Below are positions 11,308 to 26,389 of a stretch of DNA of 64,000 nt, piece after piece. The translations under genes and the position numbers were made by a program. The notes beneath the pieces were generated by a model. The model saw only the letters and a list, made by a program, of their open reading frames with translations, searched no databases and had not been told where the DNA came from. Location: positions 4,462,170 to 4,526,169 of the forward strand of contig CP154956.1 of assembly GCA_039621445.1 (NCBI GenBank), read 5' to 3'. The stretch comes from Euglena gracilis (Eukaryota; Euglenida; Euglenophyceae; Euglenales). Numbering within the stretch: position 1 is the first letter of the stretch; the number at the start of each line of letters is the position of its first letter.

Positions 11308-11460
11308 GTGCCTGACCACAACCAACCGCGCGCTGGCCCACAACGTCAGCGTGGAGCTGGCGGGCACGCTGTGGGACGTGTTCCCGGGGGTGGTGGACAG
11401 CTTCTCGTACTTCGTGGCGGTCGGCATGTACAAGACGGAGGTGTACGCCGGCCAGGGCGG
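11308..11460 (+). CDS. Receptor cyclase-like gene, candidate exon with LAGTLWDVFPGVVDSFSYFV
   Basis: The acceptor CTCTCTGCAAACACAG is strong and the donor is GG|GTGCCG. The peptide runs LTTTNRALAHNVSVELAGTL then WDVFPGVVDSFSYFVAVGMY and KTEVYAG. It has one sequon (NVS) and an amphipathic helix followed by a strand-like SYFVAVGMY. This resembles the N-terminal helix plus first strand of a Cache domain more than a cytoplasmic linker. It may therefore start a second sensor module, or the exon order may reflect tandem genes. Codon frame is phase-compatible with both neighbours. Confidence 0.6.
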
Positions 11461-12285
11461 GTGCCGTCGACTGGCGCACATTGAACCCCAGGTTGGCAGA
11501 AGGATTTGATTCGAGAGTTTGAGCTCTGTGCCTGATGTCCGCCTGTGCCGAACTTCTCTTGAACACCTTGAGAGCCTGGTGCCCGCCGATGGTGAGCAAT
11601 GACTTCACGATATCCGCTGACAGTGGGCACTGCCACCCTTGTGCATCGTAACAAACTCTGGTGAATTTTTTATACTGCCCCTCCAACCGACCATTGGAAG
11701 GGACACAAACAATCACCATCCTTGATGATGTTTATGGCTTTTGTGTTGCGAAACAGATGTTACACATTGGTGTGATGCACACACATACAGATACACACAT
11801 CTATTTGTCAAATATATACATTTTATGCACTAAAGCAGCACAGTTATACCCCCCCCCCTGGAGTTTGACCCAGCAAACGACCATAGACAATATCTTTTTT
11901 TGTGTGATTTTGACGTGAAGTCAAAAAAAATAGACATTGGGTGAACTGTGCAATGTTGTGTGGTGGTGACATGTGCTGCCTCTCTCTTAAAGCATTGTGC
12001 AGGTTTCCCCCCAGGATTTCATGTGTCAGCTGTTGCGTTTCTTTCAAAAATTCCTCGTTTTTTTGCACTTTATTTTGGTGGCTTCTTCATGTGCATCTGT
12101 TGCACACACACCAAAGCGTGCGACCTTCGGGACCCCTGCCTTGCCCAGGGACTAGGGACGGTTCGACCTGTAATCGTGCCCCGCCAACCTTTGGAGGCCA
12201 TCGCAAGAACGGCGGTGCAAGGGTGGTGGAATGGAGGTGGCCGAGGATTTATTGGCCTTGTTTTAGTTGCTCGACACTTTTACAG

Positions 12286-12460
12286 AGCAATTCTGATCTT
12301 AGGGGCGTGTGTCTTATGCCCCCGCTCCGGGGCCGTCGTGGACGCCATCACAGCGGAGGCCAACGCCACACTGCAGGCGGTGTACCAGCAGCAGACCGCC
12401 CGCATGGCGGCGGCGGAGGCGCAGTCCCTGGCGGAGATGGACGCCGTGGCGGCGGAAAAG
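12286..12460 (+). CDS. Receptor cyclase-like gene, candidate exon with hydrophobic start and Ala/Gln-rich helix
   Basis: The acceptor is GACACTTTTACAG and the donor AAG|GTGGCC. The peptide begins AILILGACVLCPRSGAVVDA, possibly membrane-embedded, then ITAEANATLQAVYQQQTARM and AAAEAQSLAEMDAVAAEK. The second part is a long Ala/Gln/Glu helix with coiled-coil character and one sequon (NAT). An alternative acceptor at 12302 would drop the hydrophobic start. It ends in phase 0 and joins the next exon to continue the same helix. Confidence 0.65.
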
Positions 12461-13683
12461 GTGGCCGGCCAAGGACGGGCACTGCCTCCGGCGTGCGTGG
12501 CGGGGAGGGGGTTGGGGGGGTCTTGAGCCAACTGTCCCGGCACCACGCTGCCTCGGTCCTTTTCCACACCCCAGTCACGGCATGGCACAAGCAGGAGGGG
12601 ACCCCACCCTGGGGGCCGACGAGCTGCATTCTCCGTGCCAGCCCAGATGTCCCTCCCCTTTGAGCTGGACCTTACCGAGCTGGGGGTCGGTAACACACCA
12701 TTGCTTAACACCTGTCCTACCCCACCCCTGGGGGGGGGGACTGGCTGGTTTTTTTAGAGTGACTGGCTGGTTTTTTTTTTTGACCCAGAGCCCCCCCGGG
12801 GGGGGGTAGGCCCGAAAATGAAAAAGTGGCTGGCCTGGCGCCGATTTTTTTGGATTTTTTGAGACTTTTTGGCAAAATTTCATTGCCTCCTGAAGAGTGG
12901 CCGAACCCCCCGGGGGGGGGTAAAGTGACTGACTGGTTTTTTCGGAAAAGTGACTGACTGGTTTATTTCAGAGTGGAAAGTGACCCCCCGGGGGGGTCAC
13001 TTAGCAATGGTATGGTCGTTAACCGGTGCCCTGAACCGAGTCCCAGGCTTTCGGCCGGAGGGGAGGGGGTGCCAGGCTAGCCAGGCCAGCCGGGTGCCAT
13101 CTTTTTTACTCTTGGGGCGATGGGAAGGCCCAGCAGTGGCTCAGGATTCCTGCCGGCGTCCCCGGATGCCTGTGTGTGCCATCAAACAAGCGAAGGACCA
13201 CGTATACCACAAGCTTCAAAGCAGGGAGCATTAGTGGAGGGTGTCTGAGGATTAGGTGGGGACGCCCTTGACCATGGCGACTGTGGGGGGGTGAGACCCC
13301 CCTTCTGGCACTTTGCGCTGAAAATTTCTGGCATCTGCCACGTTTCCGCCGGTGCCTTTGACAGACCTTTGCTTGAACAGTGCAATAAGTCTTTTTTTAC
13401 TTAATTTTTTGGAGGGTCAATTTTTTCGACCCAGCCTTTATGCCAGGCTGTCAGAATCCATCATTTTGGCTCTATCCCTCTGTCGGTGAGGGGGGGTTCT
13501 GTGTAGCAGACCTTCCGAGCTTTGGCAAAGCCGTCTTGATTGAAACCTTGCAAAATTCCATGCTGGGCAGGGACCTGCAAGGGGTGGGGGCGACCCCCTC
13601 CTAACCCAGGGAGGCATCTGCGGATTTCCGCCATTTGCCTCACACGGAGGTGCGGCCTTGCCGTCAGCCTCCGGGCGCTGCAG

Positions 13684-13789
13684 GTGCAGGAGCGCGTCCA
13701 CCTCGAGGAGATGCAGAACGAGACTGCCCGGGAGCTGAACGCCTCCCGACTGCCCCGCCACCAACCTGCCAACTTTCCTTGCTGGTCCC
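13684..13789 (+). CDS. Receptor cyclase-like gene, candidate exon continuing the helical region
   Basis: It starts at GCGCTGCAG|GTG and reads VQERVHLEEMQNETARELNA then SRLPRHQ. Spliced after AAEK of the previous exon it extends an Ala/Gln/Glu/Leu helix without a break. Two sequons (NET, NAS) suggest the helix may be extracellular, as in the long N-terminal helix of Cache sensors. The donor is ambiguous (GT at 13785 or 13790); the second fits the next exon's phase. Confidence 0.6.
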
Positions 13790-13903
13790 GTTGAGCCCTG
13801 CTGTGAAATCAAATTAGCTGTGTGATGTATTTTTTGATGCTTTTCAGGAACCTTTACTATCCTTGCTGGCTGACAATTTTCCCGGGGGGGCGGCAGGCAT
13901 GAG

Positions 13904-13934
<31 letters not shown>

Positions 13935-14683
13935 CTGTTGTCACAATTGTGCGTGTGCGCATGCATGTAAAAATAGGTCTGGAACAAACTGGGCAGGCTC
14001 ACCAAGTCAAGCCATCAACATGGCGCACCCACGTGTTGCTACTTTTGCAGCGTGACGAAATTGATTGAGTGAGCGAGTTGGGTGTTGTCCCATCTACCTG
14101 GCTTAGCGCAACACCAGGTGAAAGATTTCTGGACTTTGGCGAAACTTTTCTTTAAAACCCTATCCTGATTAGCCGCCTGCGTTTGCCACCATCCAAGCCA
14201 TTCTTCAGCTATCTACCGCCAGAGTCAGTTAGCACCTCACCCGATGCTGCAATGTTCACCAGATTACTGCTGCCAAGAACAGTCGAAGACTGCCCTCCAG
14301 AGGACCTCCCAGCACTAGCCTACTTTGGCCCCTGCGAAATAAACCCTTCGGCCACTTTCCACTAATTTTTAAGTGATTGAAATTTCCTTTTTTTTTATTG
14401 TGAATGTCAGCCTGCCTTTCCTCTTTTTTTTGGTCATTTTCGGCCATTTGTGAGAGATGGGTTGAGTCTGTGAAATGTTCAGGATCATTGCTTTTGTGAC
14501 CGGTTGGAATACGGTCGGCCCGCGCATTCTCGTTGGGCGATTTCTGCCTCCAAGTCGGGCATTGGCACTCGCGACCTGCGACGGTGCCGGGTTGTGGGCC
14601 ACAGCCCAGCGACCATCAACAGTGCGAGTGACTCCAACTGCGGGGTGTGACTCCAACCACCGGCCCACTGGTCTGTGGAGCAG

Positions 14684-14792
14684 CATATGTGGCAGGGCAG
14701 CTGCAACAGAAGAGCACCCAGGACCTCAGCACACTCACCACCAATGAGATGAGCGCCATCCAGCAGTTGGAGGACTACCGTCCCAGGACGGG
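14684..14792 (+). CDS. Receptor cyclase-like gene, candidate helical exon (LQQKSTQDLSTL)
   Basis: The peptide includes YVAGQLQQKSTQDLSTLTTN and EMSAIQQLEDYRPRTG. It is another helical, Gln/Leu-rich stretch with heptad-like spacing. The donor GG|GTCCAA leaves phase 2, which fits the small exon at 15223. Several AGs (14683, 14695, 14700) could be the acceptor, so the 5' end may be up to 17 nt later. Confidence 0.5.
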
Positions 14793-15222
14793 GTCCAATG
14801 CTATGATGCTGAACCTTTGCCACTTTGCTGTAGCCCCCACAAAATTAAAAACTCTGGGAAACGTCACCCATATTTTCTCCACGTGTAAGGAACCTGCTAA
14901 ATGATCTGCCGTACTCGACAACCTGCTCTTCTCTGATGAAAACTCCGAGAGAAAGTTTTCAGGGTCCCCCAGTCCTTGCCAGCCTATTGGGTAGTTTCCT
15001 GGGGGGGGTAGGCATGCATTGTGTATACAAGGATGCAGGTGTGGATGCAGGCATAAATGTGTAATATGTACGTCTTATGTATGTATATATGGATCCGTAT
15101 GTGTGCGGGCATACGTCTTCACACGGCAAGGAAGCCCCCCAAGTGCCATATTGGGCATTTCTCGCTGGGAGGGGGCGTATCGCACCCCCGCCCTGGCCGC
15201 ATCTCTCCCGGGTTTCGGACAG

Positions 15223-15256
15223 CATCGGCACCACGTTCGGGGCGGTGGTGGGGCAG
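15223..15256 (+). CDS. Receptor cyclase-like gene, candidate mini-exon (IGTTFGAVVGQ)
   Basis: This 34-nt exon is flanked by CTCTCCCGGGTTTCGGACAG and CAG|GTGCAG and encodes IGTTFGAVVGQ. It joins in phase to the exon at 17141 to give AVVGQVQRIEAALGVLVGRL, a continuous amphipathic helix. The frame stays open downstream (VQALGSYGTWAV), so an unspliced or longer version is possible. A related TCGTACGGCACGTGGGC string recurs at about 15622, in the duplicated intron segment. Confidence 0.45.
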
Positions 15257-15344
15257 GTGCAGGCGCTCGGGTCGTACGGCACGTGGGCGGTCACCCAGTC
15301 CAGCAGATCACCAGGGAAGAGGCATGGACGTAGGAGATGGAAGT

Positions 15345-16140
15345 GAGACCAACTTTTGTTTATGCTTTTTTCATGCACGGAATATTCATCTCTATTACAT
15401 TTCAAAGCGGAATATATTATTTTGACGTGCCATGGTGAGATTGCGCTGACTGTGACGTGTGTTGGACGTTTTTTTGTCCGCAAACACACATTATCATTTC
15501 CAAAGGATTTGTACATAACATGTACAATTATTGTTTAAAATTATATGATTTGAGGTCACAGACTTTCCACTTGTGAGTTCTTTCCCCTGAAAGTCGGTGG
15601 TCATTGGTGCAGTTGTGCTTGTCGTACGGCACGTGGGCAACAACTTCCCAGACTTACCAGCCAGAAGGACGTTTATATGTTCACATTTTTGTTTATGCTT
15701 TTTTCATGCACGGAATATTCATCTCTATATTACATTTCAAATGGAGCGGAATATACATTATTTTGTCGCCTGACGTGCCATGTCGGGAATTCACCCCCCC
15801 CCCCGGGTTGTGCCCGCTGACTGTGACGTTTTTTTTCCGTTTTCCGCAAACACACAATATCAGCGGACTTTCCAAAGATTTTATTTGCACAAACATAACA
15901 TGTACATGTCTTATTGTCAATAAAATTGTTTGAGACTATCTGAGGTCGAAATTTGACACCCAGAAGATTGTGGTTATCCCCCCCCCTGTGAGGTTGTCAC
16001 TTCCCCTCCCCCCTATGAAGCTCTGCGTTGTCATGCTGGGAAGTTGTGATCCAGGCTTGTATTTGTTAATTTGTCAGGCAACCACTTCCCAGACTTATCA
16101 GCCAGAAGGAATTATTTATATGTTCACATTTCTATCTCTT
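15345..16140. repeat. Intronic tandem duplication (two copies plus a fragment)
   Basis: The block at about 15350-15545 (TTTATGCTTTTTTCATGCACGGAATATTCATC..., ending in TAACATGTACA) recurs diverged at about 15690-15930. The lead sequence CTTCCCAGACTTA(C/T)CAGCCAGAAGGA occurs at about 15645 and again at 16090 followed by TTATATGTTCACATTT. Unit length is about 340 bp. No coding signal is seen. Confidence 0.8.
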
Positions 16141-17140
16141 TCACATATCTTTTCCATATTCAAACGTTTGCAGAAATTATGGATTATCGAAGTTTGCTTT
16201 GCCAGGTATCTTCGTTCATCAGCTACGTTTTTCCTCTCCTCTTTGGTCCGTCCAGCAAATTGTCCTCTCCCCTCCATCCTCGTCGGGACCTTTCTCCTCC
16301 TAATTTCCTTGCTTAGTGTTTTTTTTTTTGGAGAAGATCTTGGTACCTAACCCCCCCCCCATTTACACCCCCCCCCACAAATAAACGTTTATTTTTTTTG
16401 GCAAGCAAGATAGGAGATCTGTTTCAGGAGATCTTGATTGAATCTGGAACAGTGCGTCAAAAATTCTTCCTCCAACGTCCCAATTTTTATTATCCGATTT
16501 CCTTGGGTCAATGCTGCCTGTCACCAACACTGGAGGTCACCCAGAAGTCACCAATCCGATTGGAGTGGCACCAAAACACCCCCCCCTCGAGTTCCCAAAC
16601 AGCATCCATTTCGGGTCAAAAAACCCTACAACTTGTTTTTTTTTTTTGGAGCCTCCCCCCATTTTCGGCCCATTACACATTCAGAGATCAGGCTGGCCAA
16701 CAAAGGGATGCACCGAGACCCCGGAATCCTTGAATGCAGCAAAAAGGAGCCTGGTTTACATCCCTGCGATGAGGTGGGCCAAGAGGGGAGGTGGTCAACC
16801 CCCTCCCCCTTCAACGTAAGGCGTTGGCAAGTTGTCACCCCTCCTGATTTTTCAGCCCCCCCCCCCCCTCGCTGGATGAAATGTCTTCCACCGCTTCGCA
16901 ACAACAATGCATCTTTCGGGGTTTTTCCCCGGAGTGGAAGATCGAGAATGTATTATATTATTTCATTAACCTCACATTTTCAGATGACCTCCCCTCCCTC
17001 CCCCGCATGCCAAAGCATCCCAGTCGGGGGGGGGTCCTTGATAACCGACCTGTCATCAGAGGAAGTTACCGGAGGGAGGACTTCTTCTCTGTCGCTCCCC
17101 CCCCCCCCCCCCTTATTGGTGCCCCCCCCACCCCCGGGAG

Positions 17141-17245
17141 GTGCAGCGCATTGAGGCGGCGTTGGGGGTGCTGGTCGGCCGGCTGGCGGAGTACAAGACG
17201 TACATGCCGGCGGGGCTGTTCCAGCAGGGGGACCACCCCGAGGAC
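17141..17245 (+). CDS. Receptor cyclase-like gene, candidate exon: linker before the cyclase domain
   Basis: The acceptor follows a C-rich tract ending GGGAG and the donor is GAC|GTGGCC; both ends are phase 0. It encodes VQRIEAALGVLVGRLAEYKT then YMPAGLFQQGDHPED. An amphipathic helix ending in an 'F..Y(V/M)P..l' motif directly before the catalytic domain is typical of receptor-type class III cyclases, where it transmits the signal from the membrane to the catalytic dimer. The match is by pattern only. Confidence 0.75.
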
Positions 17246-17889
17246 GTGGCCACAGGCGGGCGGAACTGCAATTATTGCAGGGCGAGACACAACTCACATA
17301 ATGGACATTCACATGATGGATATTTGAGAAATGTGAGTTTTTTTTGGCATATTTTTTTTAATCATCTTGCCCTCCCAACTTTGAAAGATTTTTCGGGTAA
17401 TTGCACAAGCAAATGGGTCTTCAATTCAGATCGCCCAGACGACCAGGTGTTTCGTATTCTATGTTTTGAGTGGGTTGTGAGTTATTGAGGGACAAGCATT
17501 TGAGTTGAGGTTTAAGTGCATACAACTGCGCAATTAATCCTGTCAGTTTGCAATGCCCAAAATTTCACCTCCTCCATCCATGCATTTGTAAGGAACAAGA
17601 ATGCGAAAGAAGCTCGGTGAAAACAAAAAATACCAAAATTGTTTATCTTTTCCGTTTTTATGTATTTATTTTTTCTATTTTTATTGTTTTCTTTTAATAC
17701 AAAAGGTATTAAATACATTATAAAGAGGGTTTTTTTTTGGATATTGAAATGAATATTGTTCTTTGAGATGCTCAAAAATGTGTATTTCAAGGAGCAGAAA
17801 GTCATCATTGTTGTCTTCCCCTTGACCCTGTGGGAGGTTGCCACCTGTCTTCCCAATTTCCCTCAAGGAACACCACACCACACAGTTAA

Positions 17890-17985
17890 TTAGTCACTGG
17901 CTGACTGCCAACCAGGGGGGGGGGGTCACTGACTTTTTTCCCGAAAAAAGCGACTGACCGGTTTTCGGAAGAGTGGGTGTCCCCC
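17890..17985. repeat. GTGACTGACTGG-family dispersed repeat
   Basis: It contains TAGTCACTGGCTGACTGCC, a G-run, GGTCACTGACTTTTTTCCCG and CGACTGACCGGTTTTCGG. Related copies lie at 12725-13000, 18785-18835, 40855-40935, 55430-55480, 56080-56175 and 58375-58500. The family combines GTGACTGACTGGTTTTT(T)CGGAAAA units with C-run/G-run palindromes. Confidence 0.7.
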
Positions 17986-18304
17986 CCCACCACGTGTAAA
18001 AAATTGTCTCACCCAAATTATGACAAAAATTGTGTATGACCCAGACAGTTCGACCCAAACCGTACCCTCTCATGTGGTCTTTGAAAATGCTGACAGAATA
18101 ATGACCTGTTTGAGCCCTACCGCTCCCATGCCCCCCGATACCCCTCCTGCAAAATGCACAGCCCCCTATTTTCATCGGCACCTGCTTTCAAATCGAAAGA
18201 TGTCATATGCAACAAACCAGCACAACTCTGTCTCCCAGGATGCCCATTCTACGCCCCCCAGCTAAGCCGCACTGGCACCTCATTCCTTCCAACCCCAGGG
18301 ACTT

Positions 18305-18380
18305 CACACACACACACGCGCGCGCGCGCGCACACGCGCACACGCACACGCACACGCACATGCACACACACACACACAGT
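18305..18380. repeat. CA/CG microsatellite
   Basis: Alternating CACACG and CGCGCG units over about 75 bp, a likely Z-DNA-forming tract. Confidence 0.95.
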
Positions 18381-18829
18381 GTGATGGGGATGTAAATGGT
18401 GCCAAAGGCAATAGGCCCAATCAAGGATTTACAGCACCACCCTGGGGTGGGGGGGGGGGGCTGCAGCTGGTCCAAAATCGGTCAGTGAAATTTCTATCCT
18501 GGGGGTGTGCTAGTAGCCCCAGCTGGTGGAAAGCATTTTCAGTGACCCCCAAACTCTGAAAAATTACCTCTTTTTATTTTTGGCCATTTTTTGAGGGGAA
18601 CAAATTCAGCCCAAAAAGAACATGTTTAAACCCTCATTTTCCGCATTGGTGCGAATTCCAGTCAGGGGACCACCAGGACCCTTCTCCTGGGCTCCAACTG
18701 GTGCATTTCCCAGTGGAGATCCCAGCCAGTGGACCCCCCCCCCAGCTGACCTGACCCAGAGTGGCCGAACCCCCGGCGGGGGGGGGGGGGGTAGTGACTG
18801 ACTGATCCTCCAAAAAGTGACCAACCCCC

Positions 18830-18990
18830 CAAATAACCTGGCGTGGTGCCAGGTTATTGGAACCAACTTTTGGTCCTGCCCCCCTGCCAGGTTATTTGGG
18901 CCCTTTTTCAGCGTCGTAAAGGAAATTTGCCTCAAAAAGGGGGGTGCCAGGTTACTGGAACCATCTTTTTTGCCCCTCCCCCCACCAAGT
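18830..18990. repeat. CCAGGTTATT repeat pair with hairpin
   Basis: AATAACCTGGC (18832-18842) and GCCAGGTTATT (18848-18858) form a perfect hairpin with a 5-nt loop. The CCAGGTTA(T/C)TGGAACCA.CTTTT unit is repeated at about 18848 and 18948. A diverged copy with TTATTTGGGCAC and TTATTCGGGCACCACC lies at about 59080-59190. Confidence 0.8.
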
Positions 18991-19414
18991 TATTCGGCCA
19001 CTGCCAGGAGCAAGGGCCCCGCCGGGGGGGGGATTTAGCCACTGACTAATCACTTGGAAGAGCTGAAGTGACCCCCTCGCCTCCCGGGGGGTGGGTGGGT
19101 AAACGTTATGTGGCGGGGAGCTGCCTTGCAGCCCGCCGGTGCCCCCGGAGCTGTCCCCCAACAGCGCCAGGGTGGGGGCGGCGGGGCCCAAGCGATGCTT
19201 CTCCCCGCGCCAGAACTCGTCACTGACCGTCTCGCCCTCCGGCTCCCGGTCCACCAGCGAGCAGAACCTCCGTTTGTTCTCCTTGTTTCTTGTTGTGCGG
19301 TATCATTGCCTTCCATTTTGCAAGGTTATGTACCTTCTCCGGGACCCATGGAACGTCACTAGGGTCTGCGTGGGAAGTTGTCCCCTGGGTTTGTATGGCT
19401 GACCTGTCGAGAGA

Positions 19415-19637
19415 TGGCGTAAAGTGGAGCCCCCACAGTACCCCACAGTACTTTGGGGTACCCCACACTCCCCCCCACTGTCACTCCACACTCCCCCCCC
19501 CACTCCCCCCCACTGTCACCCCACACTTACCCCCCACGCTCCCCCCCACTGTCACCCCACATTTACCCCCACACTCCCCCCCACACTTACCCCCCACAGT
19601 ACCCCACACTCGACTGTGGGGGCTCCACTTTATGCCA
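19415..19637. repeat. Inverted-repeat-bounded C-rich minisatellite
   Basis: The arms 19415-19438 and 19614-19637 are inverted copies (GGC(G/A)TAAAGTGGAGCCCC core, one mismatch in 24). Weaker inverted similarity extends another 12-16 bp outward. Between them lie repeats built from CACACT(T/C)(A/C)CCCCCC and CACTGTCACCCC. It resembles a small foldback element with an expanded internal array. Confidence 0.8.
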
Positions 19638-19764
19638 TATGTGGACCTGTCAGGTGACACCTTTTCGAGGAGGTATTTAAAGCATTGCCCCATCTTGCTT
19701 TATCAGTATTTTGCTCGTTTGCCAATGTCTGGTGTATGTTAATCAAAAGAGTGGCAAACCGCAT

Positions 19765-19995
19765 CATGGTCGTCGTCATCATCATCACAACCATCATCGT
19801 CGTCGTAGTCGTCGTCTTTGTCGTCGTCATCATCACCATCATCATCATCATCACCACCACCACCACCACCACCATCATCATCACGATCACCCTTTATTTT
19901 AAACCATAATAAACCATAAGAATAATAATAACATTTTAAACCATAATAATAATATTGCAGAACAGTGATATACATTAGTATAATAATAATGTGTC
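19765..19995. repeat. Trinucleotide tracts (GTC/ATC/ACC) then ATAATA repeats
   Basis: Runs of CGTCGTC, ATCATC and CACCACC are followed by AATAATAATA and AACCATAATA tracts. Open frames here are homopolymeric artefacts. Confidence 0.9.
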
Positions 19996-21083
19996 TATCT
20001 ATCTGTCCTACCTGATTGTCTGTCTATTTGTCTTCTGTCTTGTTTGACTAAGGTTCTGTGTTTGACTGCTTGATTGCGTTCAGGAAGTTTCTTCTGACAC
20101 GCCTCCGTCACTGCTCCAAGTCTTTAGCCAAAAAATGGTGTCAGGCATGGGATGAGAGTTCGGATGCTACGAACTCATGAGATCGGTCCCCATCCCACTG
20201 CTGACGGGGTTTATGCGCTCAGCACCACTGTACTGGGTGCGTCCTCTGCACGGCCAGGGCTGAATGGACCGGCCCTTTGATTTTTTTTGGAGGTGAAAGT
20301 CGAGATGGGAGTCAAACTGGAGAGGATCCCACGGGAGGGTCCAGCCAAAGGCTTTTTCACAAAACCGTGGCACATAAAGTGACGCAAAGTCAAATGTCAA
20401 AATGTACTCAGAACAAGTCTCACAAATGTATCAAACATTTATTTTTGGTAAAATCATGTCAAAACACGTAAAAAGACGTTTGGAATTTCATGTCCCTGGA
20501 ACGTTTTTTTGTTTGGGCCCTGTTCCAGCCGTAGACCCCCATCGACCAAATTTTATTCCTGGCAAATTTAATTCCCGTCCAGCTGCCATTTGGGCGGCTG
20601 GACATGAACGGACTTTTCCTCGGTGTTTTCGCCTTGGAGGTTTCAAAGAAGTTTTTTCGGGGACAATTTCTTCAGGTTTTGCAGAAAGACGAAGAAGGTT
20701 GAACAGCTTTGCTGCAAAAATGTCACTTTTTTTAGAGCATATTGCATCTTCTCTGGGTTGAAAGGCAATAAAACTAAGGCACATTGGGCGTCTCATGATC
20801 ATTATTAATAGTGCAGTTCGAAGAACACAAGCACATACTACAGTGTTACGATGAGTGCTTGTAAAAATGCGACGAGTATGGGCTGCCCAACTCAAATTTT
20901 TGGTCAAAGATAACTATTTTTGCATAATTTGCAGCGGTTATTTTTAGCAGTTTGTTTGTTCCCCGGTTCTCTGTTCCCTGTCACCCGGTTCCCCCAGGTC
21001 CAGTTCCAGCTGGGGACCCCCTCGGGGGGGGGGGGTCAGCCAGCAAACAGCGAGCACAGGGTTTCCAATTGGACCCTCCAGAG

Positions 21084-21291
21084 GCACTCAGTGACGCCGT
21101 GGTGGAAGTCCCCTGCTTGGGACGGGCGCTCTGGAAGTCTCTCCGGCCCTGGCTCCGCTTGATGCGGCGGTCGGTGGTGGCGATGGTGGTCAACGTGGCT
21201 CACTTCCAGGCGGACCTGGCGCAGCGCAGCGCGGGCCAGCTGGAGGCGATGCTGAACCGGCTGATCTCCGCTGTACACAGCATCGCTGCCA

Positions 21292-21293
<2 letters not shown>
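21084..21293 (+). CDS. Receptor cyclase-like gene, candidate exon: first half of class III cyclase domain
   Basis: Phase 0 at both ends, with donor AAG|GTGTGT running into a (TG)n tract. It encodes ALSDAVVEVPCLGRALWKSL and RPWLRLMRRSVVAMVVNVAH then FQADLAQRSAGQLEAMLNRL and ISAVHSIAAK. The RRSVVAMVVNVAHF stretch aligns with the first strand of class III adenylyl/guanylyl cyclases (vtvlF.Di.gFT). The metal-binding Asp of that strand is Asn here. The helix that follows (QLEAMLNRLISAVHSIAAK) fits 'l...Ln.lf..fd.i...hg'. The chain continues in frame with GNIDAILGD at 41822. Confidence 0.8.
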
Positions 21294-21338
<45 letters not shown>

Positions 21339-21375
21339 GTCTTGTGTGTAACGTGTGTGTGTGTGTGTGTGTCTA
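21294..21375. repeat. (TG)n microsatellite at the 5' splice site of the 20.5-kb intron
   Basis: The intron begins directly with more than 15 GT dinucleotides, interrupted and then resumed, so many alternative GT donors overlap the true one. Confidence 0.9.
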
Positions 21376-21559
21376 TTATGTGCGCTGTCTGTTTTGTGTG
21401 TGTTTTGTTTTCCGGGTGTGTTTTGACCAAATAGGAGTTTATGAAATGGACTCTTCTCTCTTCTCTTCTGCCCTTATCAACCCCCCTCCAAATTATTGGA
21501 CGCCTAAAAGCCTTAAGAGCCTAAGGCTTCCCCGGGAAACTGTCTCTCTCTCTCTCTTT

Positions 21560-21780
21560 TACCACGTGGGTTTCCCTTGCCTTTCCCTTTCCCACTCCCC
21601 CCTCCCTTGGCCTCCTGTCCCCCGGTGGCTGCCCGTCTGTCTGGCGCAATGGGCTGCCCCTTCCCTTTCCCCCTCCCCCCTCCCTTGGCCTCCGGTCCTC
21701 CGGTGGCTGCCCGTCTGTCTGGCGCGCTGGGCTGCCCCTTCCCCCTCCCCCCTCCCTTGCCTGCTGGTGGGTGTGTGGCG
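21560..21780. repeat. CT-rich tandem repeat, about 68-bp unit
   Basis: A unit with CCTCCCTTGGCCTCC(T/G)GTCC and GGTGGCTGCCCGTCTGTCTGGCGC is repeated two to three times, abutting the end of the minus-strand ORF. Confidence 0.75.
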
Positions 21781-21847
21781 GTCCCCGTGCGTGCGTGCGT
21801 GCTGGGGGGGGGGGGGCGGCGCTCCCCCCGTGGGCTCCACACGCCTT

Positions 21848-26389
<4,542 letters not shown>

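Larger units (their letters stand above)
17246..21083 (+). other. 3.8-kb intron with dispersed repeats and hairpins
   Basis: No exon is seen. It holds GTGACTGACTGG-family repeats (17890-17985, 18700-18835), a CA/CG microsatellite (18305-18380), the CCAGGTTATT repeat (18830-18990), the 19415-19637 inverted-repeat minisatellite, ATC/GTC trinucleotides (19765-19890), ATAATA repeats (19900-19995), and otherwise plain sequence at 20000-21080 with no recognised gene. Confidence 0.6.

Noticed and set aside
13455-13480. Dinoflagellate spliced-leader-like CATTTTGGCTC
   Set aside because: Only partial similarity to CCATTTTGGCTCAAG with an altered 3' end and no nearby start of a coding sequence; no true leader relic was found in the window.
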